DNA from: Penium margaritaceum
Lineage: Eukaryota > Streptophyta > Zygnematophyceae > Desmidiales > Peniaceae
Reading direction: 5' to 3'
Assembly (NCBI GenBank): GCA_023375785.1
Contig: SZWC01002415.1
Span: 121,850-185,849 of the forward strand
Length of the DNA stretch: 64,000 nt
The notes under the pieces are model-generated. The model was given only the letters and a program-made list of their open reading frames with translations. It was not told the DNA's origin and searched no databases. Position numbers and translations under genes: made by a program. Position 1 is the first letter of the stretch; the number at the start of each line of letters is the position of its first letter. This document shows positions 11,090-20,760 of this stretch, piece after piece.

Positions 11090-11430
11090 AGCTACCCCCA
11101 CCACTACAGCTGCAGCAGTTGCGACAGCCTCAACAGCAGCAGCAGAGGTGGCCTCAGGCCACAGCCATCGATTGTCGACGGCGACCGGAGCTGAAGCAGC
11201 CGTGGTAGCAGCAGCCCCACAGGCAGCATTTGTGGTGCCACTGTTGTGGTCGTTTCCTTAGTTTTCCTTTTTCCGTGTGGCTTGAGGCCACCATCGTCGG
11301 CTGACGACGGGAACCGCTGCAGCAGCATTCACCGCAAGAGTTGTAGCAGTAGCAGCAGCAGCGAAGGTGGCTTGAGGCCACAGCCGTCGGCTGACGACGG
11401 CACCCGGTGTAGCATCAGCACCGAAGGCGA
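11090..11430 (+). repeat. CAG-rich segments with a repeated GGCCTCAGGCCACAGCC-like module
   Basis: Three near-repeats of a segment reading GTGGCYTSAGGCCACAGCC, followed by ATCGnyygaCGACGGC, sit between CAGCAG runs at about 11145-11185, 11275-11315 and 11365-11405. They lie upstream of the zinc knuckle. Similar CAG-rich DNA flanks the gag region of the copia element at 42.0 kb. Confidence 0.65.
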
Positions 11431-11553
11431 CTTGGGGTTGCACACCTGAGTCGCACAGCAGCGCACCACTAGCGCGGTGGTGGCCGCCCGTGTGACGGCG
11501 CCGCAGCACGTCTGAGAGATTGTGCTTCAATCGCTCACCTCCCCTGTGGCCTT

Positions 11554-11813
11554 GTGCCAGCGGGAGCAAGTGCTGTGTGCACTCACCCACGCCGAGCTCT
11601 GGCGATGAGCAGACTGGCGTGGCAGGGAACGCAGCCGGCGCCATGGTTGGCACCGGCTTTACATACGTCGCAGGCACCTCGTCCACAGTGGCAGTGTCAG
11701 CCGTGGCATACGCCTCAGGCGTCCAACGGCTTCGCCTGCTACTACTGTGGGGATCGGCACCATGGATGGCGCCAGTGTCGCCAGCGCCCTGCCGGGTGGC
11801 GACCGCCCTGGAT
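11554..11813 (+). CDS. Gag-like fragment with CCHC zinc knuckle, truncated by a gap
   Basis: The frame encodes a Gln/Pro/Trp-rich linker, then CYYCGDRHHGWRQC at 11737-11778. This is an exact CX2CX4HX4C nucleic-acid-binding knuckle as found at the end of retroelement Gag. The frame runs into the N gap at 11814. Its start is uncertain because the upstream part shows no recognised capsid domain. It is in a different frame from the long ORF beyond the gap, but gap length is unknown, so continuity cannot be judged. Confidence 0.65.
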
Positions 11814-11966
11814 NNNNNNNNNNNNNNNNNNNNNNNNNNNNNNNNNNNNNNNNNNNNNNNNNNNNNNNNNNNNNNNNNNNNNNNNNNNNNNNNNNNNNNN
11901 NNNNNNNNNNNNNNNNNNNNNNNNNNNNNNNNNNNNNNNNNNNNNNNNNNNNNNNNNNNNNNNNNN
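11814..11966. other. Assembly gap (153 N)
   Basis: An N run inside the LTR retrotransposon interior, between the zinc knuckle and the long acidic ORF. Confidence 1.
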
Positions 11967-13238
11967 CCCTCTTCTCCTCCACCCGTTCCGGAGATGTTGC
12001 CGGCCGAGGCCGTAGCGCCCCTTAGCGGAGCTGTGGCAGTGCTGTACGCGGAGCTTCAGGGGTTAAAGCGCATGGTCCACCAGCTCACAGACTATGTGGT
12101 CTCTGAGCGGCCTGTCACCACCATGCCGCAGCCGACTCCTCCCTCATCGGCCTCGTCCTCGCCCCCGTCTGAGACGTCACCTGATGATACCGTGGCAGCC
12201 GACCTCCAGTCTACGTCGAACACCCTCCGCTCTGTCCTGGAGTCAGTCGGAGTCCTTCCCACCTCTGACTCCTCCGCTTCTGCGGGTGTCCCTTCGACTC
12301 GCGCTACTCGCGCCCGCGCTCGCCGCGCGCGACAGCGGATGGCACGTTCGGCTAGACGTGCCCAGACAGCAGCGGCAGCCGTACCAGTGGCAGATGTCCT
12401 CACGGAGCCGACACTCTCATCCACGGTCACGCGGTTGGTGCGCCGCCCCCTCTCAGCTTTTTCCGGTGTGTCGGCCGTGGGGGGGATGGAGTGTCTGGCG
12501 ACGACCACCGGAGAGCTCAGGAGAGATGCGACGTGTGGTGCTGCACGCCGGGGCATCCTCTGTGAGGAGGACGAGTCATCCGAGGAGTGGTCCGACGCGG
12601 AGTCGGAGACAGACGCGTGGTCTGATGCGGAGTCAGAGCCAGCCGTTCTCGCGGTGGTGTGCCACCCCCTCTCCGCTTCTGCCGGTGTGTCGGTCGTGGG
12701 GGGGATGGAGTGTTCGCCGACGACCACCGGAGAGCGCAGGAGCGATGTGACGGCTGGCGCTACAGGAAAGGGCTCCCTATGTGTAGCGGAGGAGTTGGAG
12801 GGGGACGAGTGGTCCGCCACGGAGTCCGAGTCAGGCGTGGAGATGGAGATGGAGTTGGCGACTACAGCTGACGTTGTAGCAGTGGAGGTGCCTGCTGACC
12901 CCCTTGGAGCAGACATCCGGGCAGTGAGTGTGTCGGCAGCCACCGACGTCGTGACAGTAGCAGCGACGGCAGCTGCAGCAACAGACGGGACGCCGGCAGC
13001 GGATGCCCCGGATGGTGCAGACACCACGCTGGTCGGACGTCTGGCTGGTACGTCCGCTGCGACTAGGGCTACTGCCCCAGCTGTCACGGAGGTTGCTGAG
13101 CGAGCTGCGGACCTACGGCTCATTGCTGCTCTGACTGGCATCGCTGACACCATGGCGGTTCCAGCCGACGTCTCAGCTACACTCCTCCATGCTGCGGGTC
13201 CCGTCCCTGAGCGCCTGCGCCTCGCAGTCGACGAGTGA
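11967..13238 (+). CDS. Retroelement-borne acidic ORF of unknown function, N-terminal part
   Basis: The frame is open from the gap to a TGA at 13236-13238 (about 423 residues visible). It begins with a Pro-rich stretch and a short helical segment (AVLYAELQGLKRMVHQLTDY), then Ser/Ala-rich and Arg-rich parts. Two tandem copies of a 73-residue module follow (DNA period 219 bp, starting about 12442 and 12661). Each has an SAVGGMEC-like core, TTTGE, and an acidic SDAESE tail. I recognise no enzyme domain and none of the motifs of protease, integrase or reverse transcriptase. The position suggests a Gag-derived or captured structural protein; that is inference. Confidence 0.65.
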   Translation, partial: PSSPPPVPEMLPAEAVAPLSGAVAVLYAELQGLKRMVHQLTDYVVSERPVTTMPQPTPPSSASSSPPSETSPDDTVAADLQSTSNTLRSVLESVGVLPTSDSSASAGVPSTRATRARARRARQRMARSARRAQTAAAAVPVADVLTEPTLSSTVTRLVRRPLSAFSGVSAVGGMECLATTTGELRRDATCGAARRGILCEEDESSEEWSDAESETDAWSDAESEPAVLAVVCHPLSASAGVSVVGGMECSPTTTGERRSDVTAGATGKGSLCVAEELEGDEWSATESESGVEMEMELATTADVVAVEVPADPLGADIRAVSVSAATDVVTVAATAAAATDGTPAADAPDGADTTLVGRLAGTSAATRATAPAVTEVAERAADLRLIAALTGIADTMAVPADVSATLLHAAGPVPERLRLAVDE

Positions 13239-14051
13239 GAGGCAGACGTGGCTCGAGCGGAGGCACACATGCGGGGTCTCACAGCTGAGCTCCTGGAGGC
13301 CAACAGCCGTTGTAACACTGTAGATGTTCGAGCACGGCAGGCTGCTGAGGAGTGCATAGAGGATGTGCACACACGTCTTGAGGCTGCGGACTGGTCTTTA
13401 CAGGATGCACGTCGGCGACGGGCGGACGCTCAGCAGCAGGTGGACGATTGGTTGCGGGCCAGCGGCTCGGCGGAGCCCCAGGGCGTCCAGGCTCCCAGTG
13501 ACAGCGACGGCGCTGCAGAGGCAGAGACACCGACGGATGCCGACGCCCGGCCAGCCGACGCCCGAGTACCCGGTGTGTCCGCAGCAGACTGTGCCTCCGT
13601 AGCATTACCCTCTGCCGGTGCAGATGCTGCAGGTGCAGATATGAGTGGTACCAACCCCCTGCCAGCAGCTGGTGGCCAGATGGCAGCTGAGGCGACAGAT
13701 GACGAGGAGAGCCTCCTGTGCGACGAGGAGGCGAGGATGCAGGAGGCAGTGGCTCACGCCGACGCGCACTTGACGGCGGTCCACCGTGAGGTTCATTCCG
13801 CGACTGAACGCCTGCACGCCGCAGATGCAGCTGGCCGGCCCGCTGCCGCAGCAGAGCTCGACGAACTGCACTCGCGTCTCGACGCTGCGCTGTCCGTGTG
13901 GCAGCATGCGACCGAGCAGCTGGCGCGCATACGGGAGGCGATGCAGTTGGAGAAGGCCCTCCGCTCTTCCCTCGTCGCAACACCAGGTGATGACACCAGC
14001 GTCGACTACAGTGACGATGACGACGACAGCAGTGACGACGATGTGGGGTGA
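13239..14051 (+). CDS. Retroelement-borne coiled-coil ORF, C-terminal part
   Basis: This is in the same frame as the preceding ORF, separated only by one TGA. The first Met-equivalent in the open stretch is at about 13248. It encodes two Ala/Glu/Arg-rich segments with heptad-like spacing (about residues 1-60 and 160-240), predicted by eye to form coiled coils. A Pro/Ala linker joins them, and the protein ends in a strongly acidic Asp/Ser tail (YSDDDDDSSDDDVG). No known domain is recognised. It is probably the rest of one ancestral protein, or is expressed by stop readthrough. Confidence 0.6.
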   Translation, partial: EADVARAEAHMRGLTAELLEANSRCNTVDVRARQAAEECIEDVHTRLEAADWSLQDARRRRADAQQQVDDWLRASGSAEPQGVQAPSDSDGAAEAETPTDADARPADARVPGVSAADCASVALPSAGADAAGADMSGTNPLPAAGGQMAAEATDDEESLLCDEEARMQEAVAHADAHLTAVHREVHSATERLHAADAAGRPAAAAELDELHSRLDAALSVWQHATEQLARIREAMQLEKALRSSLVATPGDDTSVDYSDDDDDSSDDDVG

Positions 14052-14160
14052 GGCCACGTGCGCACACTTGCCCTTCCTGTTGGTGTGCTGCAGGGGTTGT
14101 TGCCATGGGAAATTTGCTCTCCCCTTCAGTTGACTTGTTGTGAGCAGCTATCAGGCTTGC

Positions 14161-14402
14161 TCGCGTTGTCAGGCTCTGCAGCCCAGGGGGGGTGTTGGTG
14201 TGTGGGCCTTGGCCTGACGCCTCCCTCTGCACAGCATTGCTGCTCGGTGGTTGACAGGGGTCACAGTGGTGAGGGTCGAGACCCGCATACTTGGTGGGAC
14301 CCACCAGTGTGACGAGGAGACCTACCCCCTGAGACGCCATCTCCCTGTGGTGCAGGTGTGGATGTAGGTATCGCGTTGTCAGGCTCTACAGCCCAGGGGG
14401 AG
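14161..14402 (+). repeat. Duplicated polypurine tract with a diverged LTR start
   Basis: A segment reading TCGCGTTGTCAGGCTCT, then GCAGCCCAGGGGGG, then TGTTGGTGTGTGGGC occurs at 14161-14207 and again at 14372-14417, 210 bp apart. The second occurrence is the functional polypurine tract and start of the 3' LTR. The first is followed by about 178 bp resembling the first part of the LTR (GTCGAGACCCGC, then CACCAGTGTGACG) but clearly diverged. So an older or foreign LTR start sits just inside the 3' LTR. Confidence 0.8.
14393..14402 (+). promoter_or_regulatory. Polypurine tract of the LTR retrotransposon
   Basis: CAGGGGGAG ends directly at the TGTTGG start of the 3' LTR, the expected plus-strand primer position. 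Confidence 0.75.
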
Positions 14403-15085
14403 TGTTGGTGTGTGGGCTTTGGCCTGACACCCCTGTGAGGACAGCGTGGTTTGTTTGCGTCTGGCACGATGATGTTGGTCGAGGTTGTGCTGGTCGAGAC
14501 CCGCGCACCTGGTGTGTCGCACCGGTGTGACGTGGAGACCCAGAGCCTTGAACCCGTGTGTGCGTGCGTCTGTGACGTGTTACCCGGTGCTTCGTCATGT
14601 ACCTTGCTCGTCGGTCGAGACCCGGGCACACGGAGACGTGTTCCGGTGCCACGAGGAGACCTTCCTTGCATGATACGGACGCGTCCGCCTCGTTGCGCTA
14701 GTCGTTCTGGTTCAAACGGCGCGTCTTTCTGACGCCTGTGCAGAAAGTTACGGCCGGGCGAGTGTTTTCCACTTCGGCGGGCCACTCTGGCAGTTTGCGC
14801 AGATTTGGCACGCCGTGCCTCGTGTGGAGCCAAACGCGCCCCTGGATGCGCTGCCTGCGCACCAGGCTGCCCCAGCTATTTAGTTGCTTTGGCTCATTGT
14901 TGTAACTACCTCTGCAATTACTTTCTGATTCCAGCACTTGGTTCATTCCATCTGTGTTCCAACTCTGCCCTCAGCGTGCCTTGCCTTGTGATTCGCGCGT
15001 CAGCTGTCCAGGCCAGTGCCTCGTCAGTGAACAGCAACTAGGCTAGCAAGCTACGTGGCGTGGGAAGTGTTCAGGAATATTGGCA
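14403..15085 (+). repeat. 3' LTR
   Basis: 683 bp, same length and termini as the 5' LTR, with about ten single-base differences seen by eye and no length changes. It is followed by an 11-base C run that includes the target duplication. Confidence 0.92.
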
Positions 15086-15788
15086 CCCCCCCCCCCAAAA
15101 ATATACGACAAACCCCCTAGTTACACTAGGGGGTTTGGGTTTAATTATTTTACTTGCCCGGGCATCTCCCGGGCCCCGCGGTAGCGGCGCCCGGCAGATG
15201 CCCAGCGTGCGCCGCATCCTGCCCAACCCCCCAAACCTACGACAAACTAGGGGGTTTGTCGTAGGTTTCGAGGGGTTTGCAGGATGCGGCGCACGCTGGG
15301 CATGTGCCGGGCCCCGCTAAGGCGGGGCCCGACAGATGCCCGGGCAAGTAAAAGAATATAACCCGAACCCCCCAGTTTTACTAGGGGGTTTGTATGTTAT
15401 TGGGGGGGGGGGGTTGCGAGATGCGGCACACGTGTGACCCTGCAAACCCCCCCAAACCTACGACAAACCCCCTCGTTTGTCGTAGGTTCGGGGGGTTGGG
15501 CAGGGTCATCGCGAGCTCGCAGGGAGGATTCGCCGCGAAACTCCTCCTGCGAGCTCGCGATGACCGGCGAAGCTCGAAGACAAAATCGTTGTCGAATGTC
15601 ATATATACATGAAAAATATATCAGCCGTGCCCATTTTCGTTCGCTCGACGAAAAACATGGGCACCGCTGTCATCATTTTTCCGACTATGGGCAGCGCGTC
15701 TTTTCCGTTTTCGACTCTGGACACCGCGTGCAGGTCGTTTTCGACATTGGGCACCGCGGATCTATCGACCGCGACGACGGGCATATAA
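15086..15788 (-). mobile_element. Right arm of the inverted-repeat DNA element with strong hairpins
   Basis: After the C run come nested hairpins: ACCCCCTAG...CTAGGGGGTTT, two copies of a GGGCCCCGC core hairpin in opposite orientation (about 15169-15200 and 15307-15345), a long stem pairing GATGCGGCGCACGCTGGGCA with its complement near 15190-15215, and GTCATCGCGAGCTCGC pairing with GCGAGCTCGCGATGACC (about 15504-15565). The end repeats diverged GTCGAWWWCGAC/GGGCACCGCG units and finishes with the inverse of the left terminus. No coding region is seen. Confidence 0.7.
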
Positions 15789-16029
15789 CAACTCCGTCCA
15801 TTTCTTCAAGGGTATGATATCTGCAATCTCATGGAAATTTTTAGTGTGGCAATCACATATCCACACAACGGCACAAAATGCCACGGATGTACAAGCACCA
15901 TACATAATGTGGAGATAATGTTGGCGATATCAACAAGATATTCAAAACCAACGTACCCATCATTGGGAAAATTAATAATAGTATGAAAAAAAAGCAAAAA
16001 GAGATATACCTTTCTACCTTAAGTGGAAG

Positions 16030-16760
16030 TTGTCTATGCATGTAACGGGTCGAGTCTCCAGCTCCTGCTCTGAAGTCGTCGTCAGAGTTCGCAGAATGAC
16101 GTTCTCAGTCCGCGTAAGGAGATTGCTCATCAGTCGCAGGACTGAGAGGCAATCGTCATCAAAGAACCAAAGTAGGGAGACTCGAATATTTCGAGTCTCC
16201 AGAGGCCCATTTACGCTTTTAACCTTACCCCTCGTTTTGGGACCCAAACGGGGGGTTTTTACCTCGAACTCGTGCATTCGCATGAGTTTTCCGGTTTTGA
16301 AACTCATAGTTCGTCCTAAACGAACTCGAGTTTTGTTTTTGACGCATCGGCGCGAAATCGTCGCGTGCGAGGCACGATCGGAGATTTCGCGCCGACATTT
16401 CTCGTTCGCTTCTCGCTCTCACCCTTGCTCCCCCTATCCCTCGTCCTCGCTTGCTCTCTTGCAAGGAGGGTGAGGGGGGGGGAGGGCACGAGGCCACGAG
16501 GCCTCGCCCTCGAGGCCCTCGTGGCCCCTCAGCCGCCGATCGGGCTGAGGCCGCGATCGGCGGCTGGCGGCTGGCCGGCCGGTGGCCAGCTGGTCGCTTG
16601 GCCGGCCGCTGACCGTCCAGCCGGCCGGCAGCGAGCTGGCCGGCGGCCAGCAAAGTGCTGGCCGCCGGCCAGCTCTCGCTGACGCGAGGGGTGGTGCGCA
16701 ACCACTCCTCGCTTCAGCGAGGAGGGAGGGCCGAACCGGCCCTCTCGCTACAATGGATGA
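16030..16760. repeat. Multi-hairpin GC-rich island
   Basis: A series of separate strong inverted repeats lies in one 730-bp block. One has an 11-bp stem (GGAGACTCGAA, about 16177-16202). A 13-bp stem TCGGCGCGAAATC lies at about 16348-16396. A stem GGCCACGAGG lies at 16492-16526. A 12-bp stem CAGCCGCCGATC lies at about 16530-16566. The longest, at about 16629-16681, has a 19-bp perfect core AGCTGGCCGGCGGCCAGCA around a 3-base loop. Small hairpins near 16690-16745 follow. The flanks are AT-rich. There is no open frame of interest and I could not find matching termini, so mobility is unproven. Confidence 0.7.
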
Positions 16761-18734
16761 ATCCCAAAAAACGAATCTTCCATTCCAAAGTCTCCAAATT
16801 CATAGGTTTGGTACAATCGGTTGTTAGTCTCAAACCAAAGTTTGTTTCTCTGGGGATTGAGAGCCACAACATTGAGGGTTAGAGGGTTTTATTTTGTCTA
16901 GGCATGTCATGTGGGCATGAACAATGACATCAGTGGATGTATATTGCGTGAATGACTTTCCACCGTTTCACGCACCTATAATAAAAATGGACGAATGTGC
17001 ATCCACCGATTCACAACAGGGATTCATCATGAAAACGTGCACAGTACACATATTTCCGGTTGAAATCACGAAAGGGTGTACCACCCATCTCGTTTCATTC
17101 ATTGGATATGTGAATATCAGCTACGAAATCCATTTGAATTGCAAGTGGGGAGTTTGTGTATGATTCAAAAGCACATATCATTGAAGTAAACAAGTCCCTC
17201 CTTTTGCTCATGGTGTCTAGCGATCGGTCACTCCCTCTGCTTCAAGGATGGAGGTTTCATCCTACAAAGCCTCAAGTGGGTGCAAGGAGGGTCATCATAC
17301 AGGCTCGACCACTTGCGAACGCGGAGGATTCCATGGAGAGTGGCTGATGATAAAGCATGCATGGGAAATCATGTGCCTCACAACTCCTCCAGAGCCATAT
17401 GCCATGTGCTAGAACCTGGGGTTGCATGCTCCCCATGCCAGTCCTTTAAAGTGACCTCCTAAATGACAGCCATGGGTACATCCGGACCAATTTTCTAATG
17501 CAAGGGTGTGACGGGAAGAACATGTTTTAGCCATGTGTCTATCCAGACCCACTGTCTAGTGCAATAATGTGACAAGGACGACATGTTTCAACCATGGGTG
17601 CATATGGATCCACGTTGGAGTAAAAGGTTGTCCTCTGATGGAAAAATTCATGCCCGAAGTACCCTCCAATTTCATTATATTAAGGACTAGGTAAGATGTG
17701 CAACGTCCTTGCAACTTTTCTTGATCTTTCAAGGAGTTACATCAGCAATAGTTCACATGGAACCTATGCCAACTACATGGAAAATGACTCTGGCATGCCA
17801 ATTTCAACCCACTTTTGCATAAGCGATGGGAGCATGTACATCCACCAGTGATGTCACACACTAGGCATATCTGGCTTCCTTCACTTTTACCATGATGCTT
17901 TAAGTTGTCTAATATTTCCTCATAGTTGAAGTCTGAGCTAGCGTCATAGAAATTTCCTTCGTGTCTTTAGCAATCTCACCAATATCTAGCACAAATGGGC
18001 AGGTGCTATAATAAATCTTCATCAAAAGACGCATCCATTTCTCATGAGATCTCATTATGACCAGGACGCTAGCAACGCCACAAATCAAGGTTGGCACTAC
18101 TTGTGACATCTGCTGCATAACAAAGCACTCTGTTTTTTTAGGTGTTTTGGAAAGTATTTGAAATGAATAATTGTCGATTCATCTTCTTATGTCTGACATG
18201 CCTTATATTATTTCAAGGAAAACTGCATGCTCATTCATTGAGCAATAAGATTTTACATTTAACAAGTACTTCGTAGTCACATTGTCCATTGTGTGTGCAA
18301 GACAACTTTGGGAAGAATAGAAGAAAATTGACATTTCTGATTACTTCATTATCCAATCACATTACGCATTATCATAACATCACTACACTAACACCAAAGG
18401 CACCACCTACAAGCTCCTACAACCCTAGAAGCTACATCTTCTTGCATGTCCATATCCGGTCCTCTCCTTACATGTCCACTTCAATGCCTGCTCAAGTTAT
18501 CAGGAAAAATGAAACATGATGCATAAAACCGAGAACTAGACAAAAACTTGGCACGTCTGCTGAAATGCATTGGGGGAATGAACAACATGTAAACTTTCCG
18601 ATGTCCGCAACTGTGGCACCATCCATTTCAGCATTTTTATCAGCCTTGTTTGTTCCATGTGATTCAGCACCCTCAGCCGGCCCATGTTCGCCTGCAACAT
18701 CGGCATTGTTGACCTCGTAAATTAGTTCACCCTC
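16761..18734. other. AT-rich intergenic DNA; nothing recognised
   Basis: No coding pattern or repeat that I can support. The stretch around 17480-17620 contains loosely repeated phrases (CATGGGT, GTGTGAC, ACATGTTT), probably decayed repeats. Confidence 0.5.
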
Positions 18735-20760
18735 TTAAACATCATCCCAGTAGTCCGGATAAGTATCTGAGCCACTTTCTGCATTGTTGAAGTTGTTTCC
18801 AGCTACATCAGCAACTTCCTCATCATTGGACAATCCACGTAGCTCAACTTCAGGGTCGTATGGCTCTGGGTCCCCCTCGCCTGCTGCCATTGCAGCTCCA
18901 AATGTATGACGTGCAGCCAGGGCAACATCCGCATATGTATGATGAGGTGTTTTCATTTAGGGGCATCTTTGCTTGGTGCGGCCCTTGCTTCCGCACCTAG
19001 GAAAGATGTTATTGTGCTTGCTCAGTGGCTCTCGATGCACTTTAGAGCTCCTTAGACGCCCACACACATGGCGCAGTCAGGATTGCTTCCATCCCTCACT
19101 GACCACCACGATGTTTTTGGGGTTTTACGTTGGGATGTTGTGGCTCTACGTGTACCTCCAGCACATTACTGTGTGCCCAAGGTCCACCGACGGCTCAATG
19201 TTGCGGCCAAGTTCCAGGATGAGTGCACAATCATGCTTGCACGGCTGGCCATACTCCTTCCAGTGGCTGTTGTTGCACGTGCGTTGCCTGAGCCTCGCAC
19301 GCCGGCACACTTCATAGGGCCCCAAACAGTTACGAAGTGTGGCCCTCACGAGGGACATCATAGTCTTGGTCAAGGACTGTGACGGGGCGCAGGTGCTTGG
19401 CAGTAACAAAAGTGATGTTTCTCTGGTACTCAAGGATGGCTTCATAGTGCTCCGCAAGGAGGTGTTGTACAAGCACGTGCACCTAGACAAAGTAGGGAAC
19501 AGGAGACAGCTTTTGGAAGGGCATCAATTGGACATGAGTGCCATTTCCACTTGGTCAGCAAGATGCCCCTGGAATCAGGACCAATAATGTGGTCATCTGC
19601 TAAGTGGTCGAAGCCCACTACAACGTCCGCGTACACGGTTGTTCAGGGCTTCTACACACTTCCATGCACAGTACACCGTCTTCCATCCAGAATTTACATG
19701 CACGTTCTCCCTGATGTGCCTGAAATAGTAAGTGTGCATAGAACCTGGCAGCCAACAATCCACCTCATAGATATGGGTGCTTCACGGTCAAAGATGAGCA
19801 CAGAACCTGAACGAGAAGCACTTCGATGGTAGCAATGTTCTTACAAACAGAACTTTCATGCTTCGTCATCTTCACCCTGGATCATTGCCCCAACCATTGG
19901 AGTCTCATGGTTGTTGGCATAAGAAAACAAGGCCACAAGCATGATTTTCTTGTGGTTGTTCTCGAGGAAGATCCCATCAATGGCGATAAAACAATGCAAC
20001 TGGTTTCATCCCATGCGTAGTCGATCGGGGCGATAAATACCCTCTTGAATTTGTTATGCGCGTCAACCTGTGCAATGACATGCGTGGCTGGGTCCACCCG
20101 CTTCAGCTGCAAGTTCAAATGATAAGTGTAAATTCATTTTCCATAAGAGAAAATAAAAACCGGTGCGACATAAGGCAAACAAGAAACAGAAGATACATAC
20201 CTCTGTGGCGTACCACAAAAACATGCCCCATGTCTTTTGCTTCAAACCCATACTAGACGCTTGCGTCAATGGCAACGTCCAGTACAATGTTGTTCCGTTG
20301 AATTGGATGCCCACCCGCTCCTTAACGCCAGCACGGAACACCTTGGGCGTGGCTGTTGGGTTGCATTGCATGGTGTTCAAGACTTTCCGTGCCATCCATT
20401 TGGTGGACCTTGCAGGATTTCGACGTCCCAGGGCCAGGGTGTAGCAGCGTTATCTAGTCACGTGGTTGATTGTCACATGACCTAGTTTGGAGCTTACCAC
20501 CACTCGCACGCTCCATGCACACCCCCTCGCACATACTTGAGCACCCCTAACTCTGAAACGGACAGGTTCACTCTGGATCCAGTTGAGGCCAGACTGGTGT
20601 GCCACAGTCCTTGACCTGATTGCAACAGGCCTCCATAATTTTGAAAGGTTTGCCCTTTATGGACATTCTTGGGATCATCCATCTCATGGTCCATGTGATA
20701 CATCCCATCATTGGATGTACCAGTATGATGTGGCAATCAAGAACAAAGGATGAAGGCACA
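18735..20760 (-). pseudogene. MULE (Mutator-like) transposase, decayed, with one intron
   Basis: Reading the minus strand, the order of parts is that of MuDR-type transposases. An N-terminal degenerate DNA-binding segment (about 20730-20490) comes first. Then comes a helical stretch and, after an intron, FKRVFIAP followed by IDGIFLENNHKKIMLVALF (IDG at 19981-19973, the first catalytic Asp region). A SWIM-type zinc finger SHWKEYGQPCKHDCAL follows at 19279-19223, with its first CxC damaged. Then come a basic GRLRSSK segment, a CGSKGRTKQRC knuckle at about 18999-18962, and an acidic tail (18956-18735). An intron (20200-20107, donor GTATGT, acceptor TTGCAG) joins YATE to LKRVDPATH. Several frameshifts and stops make it inactive. 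Confidence 0.75.
20107..20200 (-). other. Probable intron of the MULE transposase
   Basis: 94 bases with GAG/GTATGT donor and TTGCAG acceptor on the minus strand. The sequence on both sides is recognisably MULE, and the interior contains A/T-rich non-coding DNA. Confidence 0.55.

Larger units (their letters stand above)
9337..15085 (+). mobile_element. Non-autonomous (pol-less) copia-type LTR retrotransposon, complete
   Basis: Two 683-bp LTRs (9337-10019 and 14403-15085) begin TGTTGG and end TTGGCA. A tRNA-iMet primer-binding site starts directly after the left LTR, and a polypurine tract lies directly before the right one. Both outer flanks are C runs, giving a CCCCC-type 5-bp target duplication. 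By eye the LTRs differ at only about ten positions, so insertion is recent. The 4.4-kb interior has a gag zinc knuckle and a large acidic/coiled-coil frame, but no protease, integrase, reverse transcriptase or RNase H. It would therefore need enzymes from a related element. The family is assigned to copia from the primer site and the CCHC sequence, which resembles that of the copia element at 41.9 kb. Confidence 0.9.

Noticed and set aside
10174-11104. Many Arg-rich open frames on both strands
   Set aside because: All come from the CCGCGG word repeat; none has a plausible protein pattern.
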